DNA of 64,000 nt from Parvularcula sp. BBD 1991-13 (lineage in GTDB: Bacteria > Pseudomonadota > Alphaproteobacteria > Caulobacterales > Parvularculaceae), in assembly GCA_001657385.1 (NCBI GenBank), contig LYSZ01000004.1, forward strand, positions 310,001 to 374,000, written 5' to 3'. Below, one piece after another: positions 1-7,336 of the stretch (its first letter is position 1; each line of letters starts with the position of its first letter). A program made the position numbers and the translations under genes. The notes under the pieces are model-generated. The model was not told the DNA's origin. It ran no database searches and saw only the letters and a program-made list of their open reading frames with translations.

Positions 1-268
1 GATAAGCGGCCTCGACTTCAAACCGAAGACGGCCCATAGCGCCATCCGCGGCGATATAGCCGAGCGCCGCGGCGGCGTAGCGGCCCCCGTCAAATTCGAT
101 ATCGATATTTCGCGGCGCGCCGGCGACATTGGCGCCGCGAATGGCTTCGTCTGACTGTTGGTCGAGGCCGTATTTGGCGGAGACGTAGAAATTGCGGTCA
201 TCGGCCGCTGCAGCGCCCCCCGCCAGGACGCCAATGCCAGCGGCAATCGCCGCGCTGAAGTATTTCAT
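1..268 (-). CDS. Outer-membrane beta-barrel protein, partial (C-terminus beyond window start)
   Basis: Only the first 89 residues are in the window; the gene runs off the left edge. The start ATG is at 268 (complement), preceded by a strong AGGAG-type ribosome binding site at about 273-282. The N-terminus MKYFSAAIAAGIGVLAGGAA is a typical signal peptide ending near AAADD. It is followed by alternating polar/hydrophobic segments ('NFYVSAKYG', 'GRYAAAALGYI', 'RLRFEVEAAY') typical of small eight-stranded OmpA/OmpW/porin-like barrels. Inferred location is the outer membrane. The exact family cannot be fixed from this fragment. Confidence 0.7.
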   Translation of the reverse strand, partial: MKYFSAAIAAGIGVLAGGAAAADDRNFYVSAKYGLDQQSDEAIRGANVAGAPRNIDIEFDGGRYAAAALGYIAADGAMGRLRFEVEAAY

Positions 269-339
269 CGGAGTTCTCCTTTGTTTGCAAAGCACCGGTC
301 AGGCGTGCTGACAAAGGAAGAACGCGCAGATGAATTGAA

Positions 340-567
340 TTATTCGGTCTTGTACAAAATTATTTTTGATTGAGTGCGCTTTTTCGCTTCCGAGAGTCTC
401 ATTCGCATTCGATCGACGGGCGCCTCTTTGAGGCGCTCATTGAGAGCCTTTCGGATCGCCCGATCCTCTTTCAAAGCCGCGTCATTCTCGGCGCCGCCCG
501 AATCGCTATCTTGCGAATCGACGACTGTCTCCTTTGTTTTTCGGCGACCTGGCGGTCGGGAGGACAT
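340..567 (-). CDS. Small basic/charged hypothetical protein, divergent from the ECF sigma gene
   Basis: A 75-residue frame starting at an ATG with a GAGG ribosome binding site about 7 nt upstream, on the strand opposite the sigma gene that starts at 695. The protein is highly charged (KEDRAIRKALNERLKE) with no signal peptide or membrane segment. The stretch 'EAPVDRMRMRL' weakly recalls the 'EPVPDRFLDLL' core of NepR anti-anti-sigma-type proteins of the alphaproteobacterial general stress response, but the match is short and could be chance. The good start site and the position in the shared sigma promoter region argue for a real small gene. Function unknown. Confidence 0.45.
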   Translation of the reverse strand: MSSRPPGRRKTKETVVDSQDSDSGGAENDAALKEDRAIRKALNERLKEAPVDRMRMRLSEAKKRTQSKIILYKTE

Positions 568-694
568 GGCGCACCTCGATGACTTTGCAGAATAGAAACG
601 CGCAAGATAGTATATTTATTCGCAGTTGGCGAGCCGGCGCCCGCGCCGGCTGCGCGTGCGGAACGCGAGGGGCATTTTCTCGATATGGCGAAAG

Positions 695-1249
695 ATGAAC
701 GCTGAACAAGATTCAAGCGACCGTGAGATGGTGCAAGCAGTTGCGGCTGGCGACAGGGGTGCTATGAAGACCCTCTACGAGCGCTACTATGCGGCTGTCC
801 ACCAGTTCATCTGCTCACGCTCCATAGAGCCGTCTTCTGCAAATGACGTACTCCATGACACAATGCTGGATGTGTGGCGCAACGCCGGCCGGTTCGCCGG
901 TCGGTCATCGGTGAAAACCTGGATTTTCTCGATCGCCAAAAACAAGATCATTGATCGCTACAGAAAAGCAAAACGCACCGAACCATATGACGAAGACTGG
1001 GACGCGATTGACGAAGCGCCAGATCCCTTCCATGTGGTTGCAAAGAGCGAGGACATCGCGATCGTGCAAGACGCCATCAAGGAATTGAGCGCAGAGCACC
1101 GCGCCGCAATTTACCTAGCGTTCGTCGAAGAGTTGCCGTACGCTGAAATCGCTGAGATCGAAGGCGTCGCGGTGGGTACGATCAAGACTCGCATCTTCCA
1201 CGCCAAGCGGCGCCTCGCTCGCCTGGTCATTGAGCGGTACGCGGATTAA
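695..1249 (+). CDS. ECF-family RNA polymerase sigma factor
   Basis: A 184-residue sigma-70 family protein of the extracytoplasmic-function type: region 2 at about residues 20-85 ('NDVLHDTMLDVWRNAGRF' then 'VKTWIFSIAKNKIIDRYR') and region 4 at about 130-180 ('LPYAEIAEIEGVAVGTIKTR', the -35-binding helix-turn-helix). The longer open frame begins at a TTG at 626, but homology starts at the ATG at 695. Its stop overlaps by four bases the stop of the convergent anti-sigma gene (1246-1839), so the pair is tail to tail rather than co-transcribed, which is unusual. It probably directs expression of envelope genes in this low-GC block, such as the porin, subtilase and CHRD genes downstream; that target set is inference. 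Confidence 0.9.
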   Translation: MNAEQDSSDREMVQAVAAGDRGAMKTLYERYYAAVHQFICSRSIEPSSANDVLHDTMLDVWRNAGRFAGRSSVKTWIFSIAKNKIIDRYRKAKRTEPYDEDWDAIDEAPDPFHVVAKSEDIAIVQDAIKELSAEHRAAIYLAFVEELPYAEIAEIEGVAVGTIKTRIFHAKRRLARLVIERYAD

Positions 1250-1839
1250 TCGTCGACCGGGGTGACCATTTCAACAAGATGGGCCTGCGCCTTAAGATCT
1301 GCGATCGCTGGCGCGATTTCGATACTGCCGGCGAACTGGACATCATAGACGCCGATCGCACTGGGCCCTGCAATGACGCGGGCGTTTACACGGGTTAGAA
1401 GAGCGTTGATATCGTCAACACGCGCGTCCGGTTGAAACACGACCTTTGCCTGAGCATCGGCTGGCGCCGCGGTGGCGGGAAGATAGATGTCTGGTTCCCG
1501 ACCGCCGCTGAAATACGCGGTCGCAAAACTGCAGATGATCGCGAAGGATGCGGCGATGCCGGCGGTCTGCCAGACAGTGAATCGCTTGCCCGGCAAAGCG
1601 CCGGCGCGCAGCGACTCATTTTCCTTGTCGATTGCACGATTAAGGCGCGCCCACCCCAATTCCGGCGCCGCCGGCGCATCGCTTCGCGCCGCCGCCTTAA
1701 TTTGGCGCGCAAACGCTAGTTGCGCGCGAAGGCCTGGGTCAGCTTCGAGCGCCGCCTCGAAAGCAGCCTTGGCTTTTTTATCTAACCTGCCGCAGAGATA
1801 GTCCTCAACCGCCGTCGCCTCAATGTCGCGCCGTTCCAT
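1246..1839 (-). CDS. Membrane-anchored anti-sigma factor
   Basis: 197 residues, read from the ATG at 1839 with AGGTG seven bases upstream (a GTG at 1842 is the alternative). The cytoplasmic part (about 1-85) has the acidic 'VEDYLCGRLD...AFEAALEADPGLRAQL' helices seen in anti-sigma factors of the RskA/ChrR type without a zinc ligand set. A single membrane helix spans about 91-111. The C-terminal, presumably periplasmic, domain (about 125-197) reads 'DINALLTRVNARVIAGPSA', a small alpha/beta module of the kind often found at the end of alphaproteobacterial anti-sigma factors, with some likeness to subtilase propeptide folds. It likely holds the 695-1249 sigma factor inactive at the inner membrane. 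Confidence 0.8.
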   Translation of the reverse strand: MERRDIEATAVEDYLCGRLDKKAKAAFEAALEADPGLRAQLAFARQIKAAARSDAPAAPELGWARLNRAIDKENESLRAGALPGKRFTVWQTAGIAASFAIICSFATAYFSGGREPDIYLPATAAPADAQAKVVFQPDARVDDINALLTRVNARVIAGPSAIGVYDVQFAGSIEIAPAIADLKAQAHLVEMVTPVDD

Positions 1840-1981
1840 CACGTGTCACCTACATTCGAGCAGACTCTTTGTCGACCCGCGCTTGCCTTTGCCTATTAGA
1901 CGCGCTGCGGCGCCAGCGGTTCATAATACTGTGATGAATTTCTTTGTATGAACCGAAATGGTGGCGCGTGCGGTGCGTGCG

Positions 1982-1997
1982 TGTGATGATTATCACA
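1982..1997 (+). promoter_or_regulatory. CRP/FNR-like operator TGTGA-N6-TCACA
   Basis: A perfect inverted repeat, TGTGA then six bases then TCACA, matching the E. coli CRP half-site consensus. It is centred about 48 bases before the GTG start of the porin gene at 2038 and lies between that gene and the divergent anti-sigma gene. The position would suit a class II activator site for a transcript starting close to 2031. The cognate regulator is not in the window. Confidence 0.55.
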
Positions 1998-2037
1998 GAT
2001 TGGCTTAAGAGGGCGCCGTGCGCGGGGCGGATAGTCG

Positions 2038-3276
2038 GTGGGGCGGATTGCGACAAAAAACGCGAGCGGCGCGCGGGTGGGCGCGTTAACGGCGGCGCTG
2101 TGCTTCACCTCTGTCGGCGCGGCGTCCGCTCAGCAGATACCTGAATCCGTAAGACTGCATGGCGATCTTAGATTAAGAGTTGAGCATGCACGGTCGGACG
2201 CTTTCGAAAACGACAGCGACGCTTTGACCCTGCGCGGGAAGGTCAGCGTTGAAGCGCCGATCGGGCGGCGCGCATGGATCTTGGTCGAAGGCGAAGGAAA
2301 CGCTCGCCTCGCCGGGGTCTATGATGATCTGATCGGTCCCCGCCTAGACAGACCGGTCATCGCAGATCCTGGTGGCGTGGAGCTTAACCGGTTCGTTTTC
2401 GGCGCAAGACTGGGCGCGGGCTCGCAGATCCGGATCGGCCGCCAAAAACTGTCGCTCGACGATGAGCGGTTTCTCGGCGCGGTCGCATTTCGCCAGAACG
2501 ATCAGACGTTTGACGCCATTTCGCTCTCGGCAGCGCCGATCAAGAATATTTCGTTAGAAGCCGGCTACATTCGGCGCGCCAATCGCATTCTTGGGCGTCG
2601 CAATCCGGCTGGCGTATTTCGCGGCGACAGCTTTTATCTGAACACCTCTGTCATCACGCCGGCCGGGCGCGTGACCGCATTTCACTACGTATTCGATTTG
2701 GATGATCGCACGGGGGCGCCCGGCGCTTCGCTCAATTCTTCCGCAAGCACGGGCTTGCGCCTAGAAGGCAGTTGGAAACGTGAAGATTGGGGCGCCGCTT
2801 GGGAAGCCTCCTATGCGGTGCAACGTGATTTTGCTGACAACCCGATTGACTACAAAGCCGAGTATTTCCTGGTCGGCGGCTCGGTCGAGTTTAACCGATT
2901 TACCGTTGCGTTGCGGCAAGAAGAACTGGGGGCCGGCAATGGCCGAGCCTTTCAGACACCGCTCGGCACGCTACACGCTTTTCAGGGTAGCGCGGATCTT
3001 TTCCTGACAACGCCGGAGAACGGCGTTATAGATTACTCGGTCATGGCCGCTTACGCCTTTGGCGACTTAGGCGCTGTGCGCGGCGTTAGGGCTTTTCTCC
3101 GCCGCCACTGGTTCGATGCTGAAGCGATCGATCAGGACTATGGGCGAGAATGGGATATGGGGCTACGCGCGAATGCGGGCGGCGTCCAAGCTTCTATAGA
3201 GTTTGCACGATACGCCGCCGACCAGTTTGGGGCGAACGAAAGGCGGCTGTGGGTTACGGCATCGAAAAAATTCTAG
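2038..3276 (+). CDS. Alginate-export-type outer-membrane porin
   Basis: 412 residues from a GTG start. An N-terminal signal peptide ('LTAALCFTSVGAASAQQ') is followed by a full-length beta-barrel pattern: 'VRLHGDLRLRVEHARSDAF', 'RIGRQKLSLDDERFLGAVAF', 'SLEAGYIRRANRI', ending 'RRLWVTASKKF' with the C-terminal aromatic residue required by the BAM complex. The 'GRQ.L..DDERFLG' signature is characteristic of the alginate export (AlgE-like) porin family, which forms anion-selective channels for polyuronates or aromatic acids. The gene follows a CRP-like site at 1982-1997 and sits beside a sigma/anti-sigma pair, suggesting carbon-source and stress-dependent control. Base composition is visibly less GC-rich than downstream genes. 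The substrate is unknown. Confidence 0.8.
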   Translation: MGRIATKNASGARVGALTAALCFTSVGAASAQQIPESVRLHGDLRLRVEHARSDAFENDSDALTLRGKVSVEAPIGRRAWILVEGEGNARLAGVYDDLIGPRLDRPVIADPGGVELNRFVFGARLGAGSQIRIGRQKLSLDDERFLGAVAFRQNDQTFDAISLSAAPIKNISLEAGYIRRANRILGRRNPAGVFRGDSFYLNTSVITPAGRVTAFHYVFDLDDRTGAPGASLNSSASTGLRLEGSWKREDWGAAWEASYAVQRDFADNPIDYKAEYFLVGGSVEFNRFTVALRQEELGAGNGRAFQTPLGTLHAFQGSADLFLTTPENGVIDYSVMAAYAFGDLGAVRGVRAFLRRHWFDAEAIDQDYGREWDMGLRANAGGVQASIEFARYAADQFGANERRLWVTASKKF

Positions 3277-3316
3277 GCCGGATTGAACCTATCGGCGCTC
3301 CTCGCGACAAAGACGC

Positions 3317-4522
3317 ATGACAACATGGTCTCAAACGATGAATTCGGCCGTCCGCGCCAGGCTGGGCGTTATACTTGTTGGCTTTCTCAGCGTCCTTTCA
3401 GCCTGCCAGAGTTATCGGTTGTCGCCGCCAGACGACTCCGTCGTTCGGGCGGAGGCGGACAAGGTCGTCGACCCCTCCGAAATCGTTGTTCTCGTCAATT
3501 CCCGCGGCGCCGCGAGTAATTTGACCGTCAATGCGCTGCGGCGCGGTTATCGTCTCAAAGCCGAAACGCCTCTGAATTCGCTAGATCTCATCATGATCAC
3601 GATGGAGATTCCGGACGGCCGCGACGGCCCCGGCGCCATCAGGGAGCTTGAAGGCATAGAGCCGACGGCGACCGCCGGCGTCAATCACGCCTATCAACTT
3701 CAGGCGACGCCGGCCCGGCGAACATATCTCGACTATGGGCTTGAACTCATCGCCTGGCCGACGACGGCTTGCCCCGCTTTTGCCCGGATCGGAGTGATCG
3801 ACGCGATGCTCAACCCAGAAGACGCAGGGCGGGCGAGGGTGACGGCGCACAATTTTACGTCGGGCGAATTCGCGGCCGGCGGGCATGCAGATGCGATTGT
3901 CGCGATATTGACGGAAGAGCGCCTGTTGCTGGAGCCGGCTCTATTCGTCGCGGGCGTTGTGGGTCAGACCGCTTCCGGAGAGGAAGCGGCCGGCGTTGAC
4001 GGTATCCTCCGCGGGCTGAACTGGCTTGCAAGCCATGAAGTCCAAGTCGTCAATATCAGTCTTGCGGGGCCGTACAACAAAATACTGGATAGAGCCGTGC
4101 AGCGCGCGAGCGACGCCGGCATGATCATGGTGGCGGCGGCTGGCAATGCCGGCCCGGCCTCGCCGCCGCGCTATCCGGCGGCGTTCGAGGACGTAATCGC
4201 CGTCACCGCTGTGGACGCCGTTCCGAGAATTTACGAGCACGCTGTCCGCGGCCGCCATATTGATGTCGCTGCGCCGGGCGTTGACATCCTTGTTCAACTG
4301 AACGGCGCGCCGCGATTTATGTCCGGCACTTCTATGTCAGCACCGCTCGTTGCAGCGCGCATCGCGGCCGATCCGAAACTCAAACTCCCAGACGGGATAG
4401 ACCTCGTAAAGGCCGATGTCAGGACCAGCGTGGTCGATCTTGGCGAACGCGGCCGTGACGATATCCACGGGCACGGGCTGCTTCATCTTTCAGGCGAATG
4501 CCCGTCGCTCAAATATGGCTGA
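3317..4522 (+). CDS. Subtilisin-like (S8) serine protease lipoprotein
   Basis: 401 residues. The N-terminus carries a lipoprotein signal with lipobox 'LSAC' (Cys30), so the mature protein is probably membrane-anchored and periplasmic. The peptidase S8 triad is visible: Asp162 in 'RIGVIDAMLNP', His190 in 'AAGGHADAIVAIL', the oxyanion Asn277 in 'AAAGNAGP', and Ser339 in 'SGTSMSAPLVAA'. The Asp and His boxes are degenerate (normally D-T/S-G and HGTHVAG), so activity is likely but specificity unusual. Residues 50-130 resemble a propeptide or partner-binding segment. The start could also be the ATG at 3338. Lying between a sigma/anti-sigma pair and a second sigma factor, it is a candidate for regulated proteolysis of the anti-sigma factor or another envelope target (inference). 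Confidence 0.85.
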   Translation: MTTWSQTMNSAVRARLGVILVGFLSVLSACQSYRLSPPDDSVVRAEADKVVDPSEIVVLVNSRGAASNLTVNALRRGYRLKAETPLNSLDLIMITMEIPDGRDGPGAIRELEGIEPTATAGVNHAYQLQATPARRTYLDYGLELIAWPTTACPAFARIGVIDAMLNPEDAGRARVTAHNFTSGEFAAGGHADAIVAILTEERLLLEPALFVAGVVGQTASGEEAAGVDGILRGLNWLASHEVQVVNISLAGPYNKILDRAVQRASDAGMIMVAAAGNAGPASPPRYPAAFEDVIAVTAVDAVPRIYEHAVRGRHIDVAAPGVDILVQLNGAPRFMSGTSMSAPLVAARIAADPKLKLPDGIDLVKADVRTSVVDLGERGRDDIHGHGLLHLSGECPSLKYG

Positions 4523-4584
4523 TAAAAGTGCAACCCTCTTCGTTTACGCTTGAACCGATCGCCGACGTCGCTCGACGAAGCAAT

Positions 4585-5073
4585 ATGAAGGATCCGGCCC
4601 GCATAGAAATTGAAGAGGCGCTTGACACGTTGTTGCCTAGGCTCTGGCGCTTCGCGGTCTCGTTAACCCGCGCTGGCGATCACGCTGAGGACCTTGTCCA
4701 GGCCACATGTCTGCGCATGCTTGAAAAAGCCTCCCATTACAAGCCCGGCACTAAGATCGATCGCTGGGCCTTCACGTTGATGGTGAACCTCTGGCGTTCC
4801 GAAAAACGCCGAAAGCAGGTCGTCCAATTCGGCGACGATTTTGACCGCGACGTTGCTGACGAAATGCAGGCGACGCCGGAAACCGCCGCCGAACATGGAC
4901 GCCTGTTGCGGGAGATCGACAGATTACCGCTGGCGCAACGTGCGGTCGTCACGTTGATTTTCGGCGAGGGATACGCCTATCGAGAAGTCGCCGAGATCCT
5001 GGATATACCGATTGGAACGGTGATGAGCCGGCTGTACGCAGCCCGTAAAACGCTAAAGGCCGTAATCAGATGA
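4585..5073 (+). CDS. ECF-family RNA polymerase sigma factor (second in the block)
   Basis: 162 residues from the ATG at 4585; the frame is open upstream to 4498, but the extra residues do not look like sigma sequence and overlap the protease gene. Region 2: 'HAEDLVQATCLRMLEKASHY' and 'DRWAFTLMVNLWRSEKRR'. Region 4: 'AYREVAEILDIPIGTVMSRL'. This is the compact EcfG/RpoE-like layout. No anti-sigma gene adjoins it, unlike the first sigma gene in this block. It is followed after 97 bases by the CHRD gene, its most obvious candidate target. Possibly the two sigma factors form a cascade; nothing in the sequence proves it. Confidence 0.9.
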   Translation: MKDPARIEIEEALDTLLPRLWRFAVSLTRAGDHAEDLVQATCLRMLEKASHYKPGTKIDRWAFTLMVNLWRSEKRRKQVVQFGDDFDRDVADEMQATPETAAEHGRLLREIDRLPLAQRAVVTLIFGEGYAYREVAEILDIPIGTVMSRLYAARKTLKAVIR

Positions 5074-5170
5074 AATACTCTTTAAATTCGAATAAAACGC
5101 CTAGCCCGATCGTTTACCACGCGTTCGCGCAATGACGCGGATTTGAAACCGGTATCGAAAGGGAAGCAAC

Positions 5171-5737
5171 ATGAAACATTCTTTACTCGCCTGTCTGGCG
5201 TTGTCGGCGGCGCCGGCAATCGCACATGCTGGCGATTTCCGCACAGCGCTTGAGTCAAAAAGCGTCATTGAAGGCGCGCAGGAAGTGCTCGGCGACGGCT
5301 CACTCGGCAACGGCTCGCAAGGGCTGGGAAACGGCATCATTCGCTTCAATAGAAATATGACCCGCGCCGACATCAAGGTTACGTTCAGCAACTTGGAGGG
5401 CGAATTCACCCGCCTTCACCTGCACTGCAACGTTGCGGGCCTCAATGGGCCGATTGCCGTCGGCCTCGTCGATCTGGTCGCTATCGCGCAAGACAATAGC
5501 GAAGTCTCAACGCTCGATTCAAATACGGTGGTGGCGCGCATTCGCAACGTTCAGCTTCCGCAAGACGGGGGCCCATGCAATATCAGCAATCTCAGAACAC
5601 TCGCCAATGAAATCAACAATGACGGAATCTATTTCAACCTGCACACGACCGCATTTCCGCCGGGAGAACTGCGCGGGCAGATCGAACCGCTGGAACCCGT
5701 CCGTCGCCGCAACAAGGATGAAGACGACGATGATTAA
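5171..5737 (+). CDS. CHRD-domain secreted protein
   Basis: 188 residues with a clear signal peptide (MKHSLLACLALSAAPAIAHA) and one CHRD domain filling the mature protein. The diagnostic end motif 'YFNLHTTAFPPGELRGQI' at about 155-173 is visible, as is 'LHLHCNVAGLNGPI' at about 83-96, where the His pair is typical of the family. CHRD domains occur in metazoan chordin and in many bacterial exported proteins; the bacterial role is not established. The C-terminus is a short basic-acidic tail (RRRNKDEDDDD). It is the last gene before a strong terminator at 5766-5802 and lies behind a sigma gene, which may control it. Confidence 0.85.
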   Translation: MKHSLLACLALSAAPAIAHAGDFRTALESKSVIEGAQEVLGDGSLGNGSQGLGNGIIRFNRNMTRADIKVTFSNLEGEFTRLHLHCNVAGLNGPIAVGLVDLVAIAQDNSEVSTLDSNTVVARIRNVQLPQDGGPCNISNLRTLANEINNDGIYFNLHTTAFPPGELRGQIEPLEPVRRRNKDEDDDD

Positions 5738-5765
5738 CTGGGGCGGCTTTTTCATTGCCCCTATG

Positions 5766-5802
5766 ACGACGCGGTTTGAACAGCCGCGTCGTTTTGTTTT
5801 TT
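5766..5802 (+). terminator. Rho-independent terminator after the CHRD gene
   Basis: A perfect 9-bp stem ACGACGCGG / CCGCGTCGT with a nine-base loop, followed by the T-rich run TTTTGTTTTTT. It lies 28 bases after the CHRD stop codon. Confidence 0.85.
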
Positions 5803-5810
5803 CGGATCTA

Positions 5811-6236
5811 GAAATTGCGCAAGCCGAGCGCCCCCGAAGCAGATCAGCGTTTTCGGCCGGTCTTGAACAGCGGCGCGCTGCGTTGATTGTCAAACCCTCA
5901 GGGGCCGGAAAGTCCGCTTTGATCTGGTAGGCCGCCAAAGCGTTGCGTCGTACGGTGCGGTGGTTTCGGATCCGTCGTCTTAGTGCGGCGGATATTCCTC
6001 CTCTACGCCAGCTCATCCGAACGTTGCCTGCCTCGGAAGACAGTCCTGTGGGCTTCGTCATGGACGACATCAGACGTGACAGGCTGGGAAGCTGAGGCGC
6101 TCTGCTAAAAGAAGTAGTGTCTGTACCCGGCGTCGTGCTGCTCGGTTCGGTCCCAGAAGAAGATGCAACCCTAATTTCCGAGCGCGCACGCGCGGTTGAA
6201 GTGCGCGCCGATCCCGACGACGAACTCGCAGAACGC
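5811..6236 (+). pseudogene. Remnant of a P-loop (STAND/AAA-like) ATPase with two in-frame stops
   Basis: One reading frame runs through the whole stretch and keeps protein-like sequence despite a TAG at 5928 and a TGA at 6093. It contains a Walker A motif ('KPSGAGKSALIW'), a Walker B-like hydrophobic strand ('PVGFVMDDIRRD') and a sensor-type strand ('VPGVVLLGSVPEEDATLI'), followed by an acidic segment ('ADPDDELAERL'). The N-terminus and everything after about 6236 are missing; the frame then switches into amidohydrolase sequence. This looks like a decayed piece of a large NTPase of the kind linked to signalling or defence proteins. It is not expected to be functional. Confidence 0.6.
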
Positions 6237-6763
6237 CTGCCAGCTTCGCGTCATCGTCGTCGGCGGGGCCGAGGCCTGGCGCGTCGCGGCCGAACTGGCG
6301 GCGGTGAACGTTCCGGTCGTGCTCTATCCTTTCCATAACCTGCCGGGCGCGTTCGGTGATCCGGGCGCCAGCCTTAAAAACGCCGCGCGGCTTCATGCCG
6401 CTGGCGTGCGCATCGGCTTTTTCAATCCGCCTTCCGGGTCCCACAACCTCCGCCTGCTGACGCAAATGGCGGGCAACGCCGTCGCCAACGGCTTGCACTA
6501 CGACGCGGTGCTGGCCGCGCTGACCGAGACGCCAGCGGCTCTTTTCGGTCTCGGGGCCGAGCTTGGAACCCTTAAGCCGGGCAAGCGCGCTGACGTCGCC
6601 GTCTGGAACGGCGCCGTCCTGATGCGGGACAGGCGCGTCGCCGCCGTGGGCGAGCGCGATGCGGTGTCAGCGCCGGAGTGCGCACGCGTGATCGAGATGG
6701 CGGGAAAATGGATGACGCTGGGCGTCATGGACATTTACCCCCATCTCGGCGGCTACCCGTCCC
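6237..6763 (+). pseudogene. Fused remnants of two metal-dependent amidohydrolases
   Basis: In frame with a start at 6196 there is first the C-terminal part of an amidohydrolase ('SHNLRLLTQMAGNAVANGL', 'ETPAALFGLGAELGTLKPG', 'KRADVAVWNG'). It then runs directly into what is normally the N-terminal part of such an enzyme ('AVLMRDRRVAAVGE', 'ARVIEMAGKWMTLGVMDI', then 'YPHLGGYPSP', where the family has the metal-binding 'HSHLGVYPSP'). The simplest reading is a deletion that joined the end of one gene of a tandem amidohydrolase pair to the start of the next. The first metal His is changed to Tyr and the sequence ends abruptly at the tRNA fragment. Not a working gene. Confidence 0.6.
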
Positions 6764-6808
6764 CTCCGAAGGCGGATGTCAGAGGTTCGAATCCTCTCGG
6801 GTGCGCCA
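6761..6808 (+). other. 3' fragment of tRNA-Arg(CCG): probable island attachment site
   Basis: These 48 bases match the 3' half of an alphaproteobacterial tRNA-Arg: the anticodon loop with CCG (CCTCCGAAGG), variable loop, a perfect T-arm (CAGAGGTTCGAATCCTCT) and the 3' acceptor strand CGGGTGC followed by GCCA. The 5' half (acceptor strand, D-arm) is absent; upstream bases are amidohydrolase remnant. Such 3' fragments are the usual direct-repeat scar left when an integrase inserts DNA into a tRNA gene. By orientation, the intact tRNA should lie to the left of the window and the inserted DNA between them. Confidence 0.75.
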
Positions 6809-7336
6809 TTGTCGATCTCACGCTTGCTCGCTTCGCTGGCCGCTCCGATCGGGCGGACTGGCCGCCCGGAACGCGGTCGCGTTCTTGCGCCGAGATTGAG
6901 CTTCGTTCGAAACGCTCCGCCATCATCTTGCTCGCACACAGCGCCGAGCGTGCTCTTGCTTCCCAGCTTTCGGCAGGCGTTCTCTCCGACAGGACCGGCG
7001 AGAGCCACGGCGGCATTTTACTCTTTATACCGATAAATGTCGAGGTCTGGCGTTTGCGCTGGCAACCGTGTTTCGCGAACGGCGCCTGTCGGTGCGGAAA
7101 CTCCAGCTATCGAAGTAATACTGGGCCCTGTGAATTCATGGACTTCGACAGATCTTTAAAACCGACAGGGGAAACGCGGCTTATTTTTCTATTATCCGGA
7201 GATTTCGCGGGGCGTCATGTCAATAAAAACAATAATCTGGAAAATAAAAAGAAAACCAGAAGAAAAGTGAATCGATGTAATATTTTACTTGATTTTTAAT
7301 TCATTTCGGGGGTTTAATTCATAAACTGGAGAGGGT
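6809..7336. other. Non-coding stretch with an AT-rich promoter region before the lipoprotein gene
   Basis: No convincing gene. The first 330 bases are GC-rich with no protein-like frame. From about 7140 to 7330 the sequence turns strongly AT-rich (runs such as AATAAAAAGAAAA and TTTTACTTGATTTTTAATTC) before the GGAGAGGG ribosome binding site of the gene at 7337. It probably contains that operon's promoter, perhaps with control by a nucleoid protein, given the contrast with the surroundings. Confidence 0.5.

Larger units (their letters stand above)
1..6808. mobile_element. Right part of a putative genomic island ending at a tRNA-Arg scar
   Basis: This stretch is noticeably less GC-rich than the rest of the window, carries accessory-type genes (two ECF sigma factors, an anti-sigma factor, a porin, a subtilase lipoprotein, a CHRD protein) and decayed gene fragments near its right end, and stops at a partial tRNA-Arg. 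No integrase or transposase is visible; one would be expected near the other end, outside the window. The island call is inference from these combined signs. Confidence 0.5.

Noticed and set aside
626-694. An earlier TTG start for the first ECF sigma factor
   Set aside because: The extra 23 residues are Arg-rich and do not look like sigma sequence; homology begins at the ATG at 695.
6196-7299. A 367-residue frame read as one intact amidohydrolase gene
   Set aside because: It joins an amidohydrolase tail, a second enzyme's start, the tRNA fragment and non-coding DNA; lacks an N-terminal metal site and ends in random sequence.
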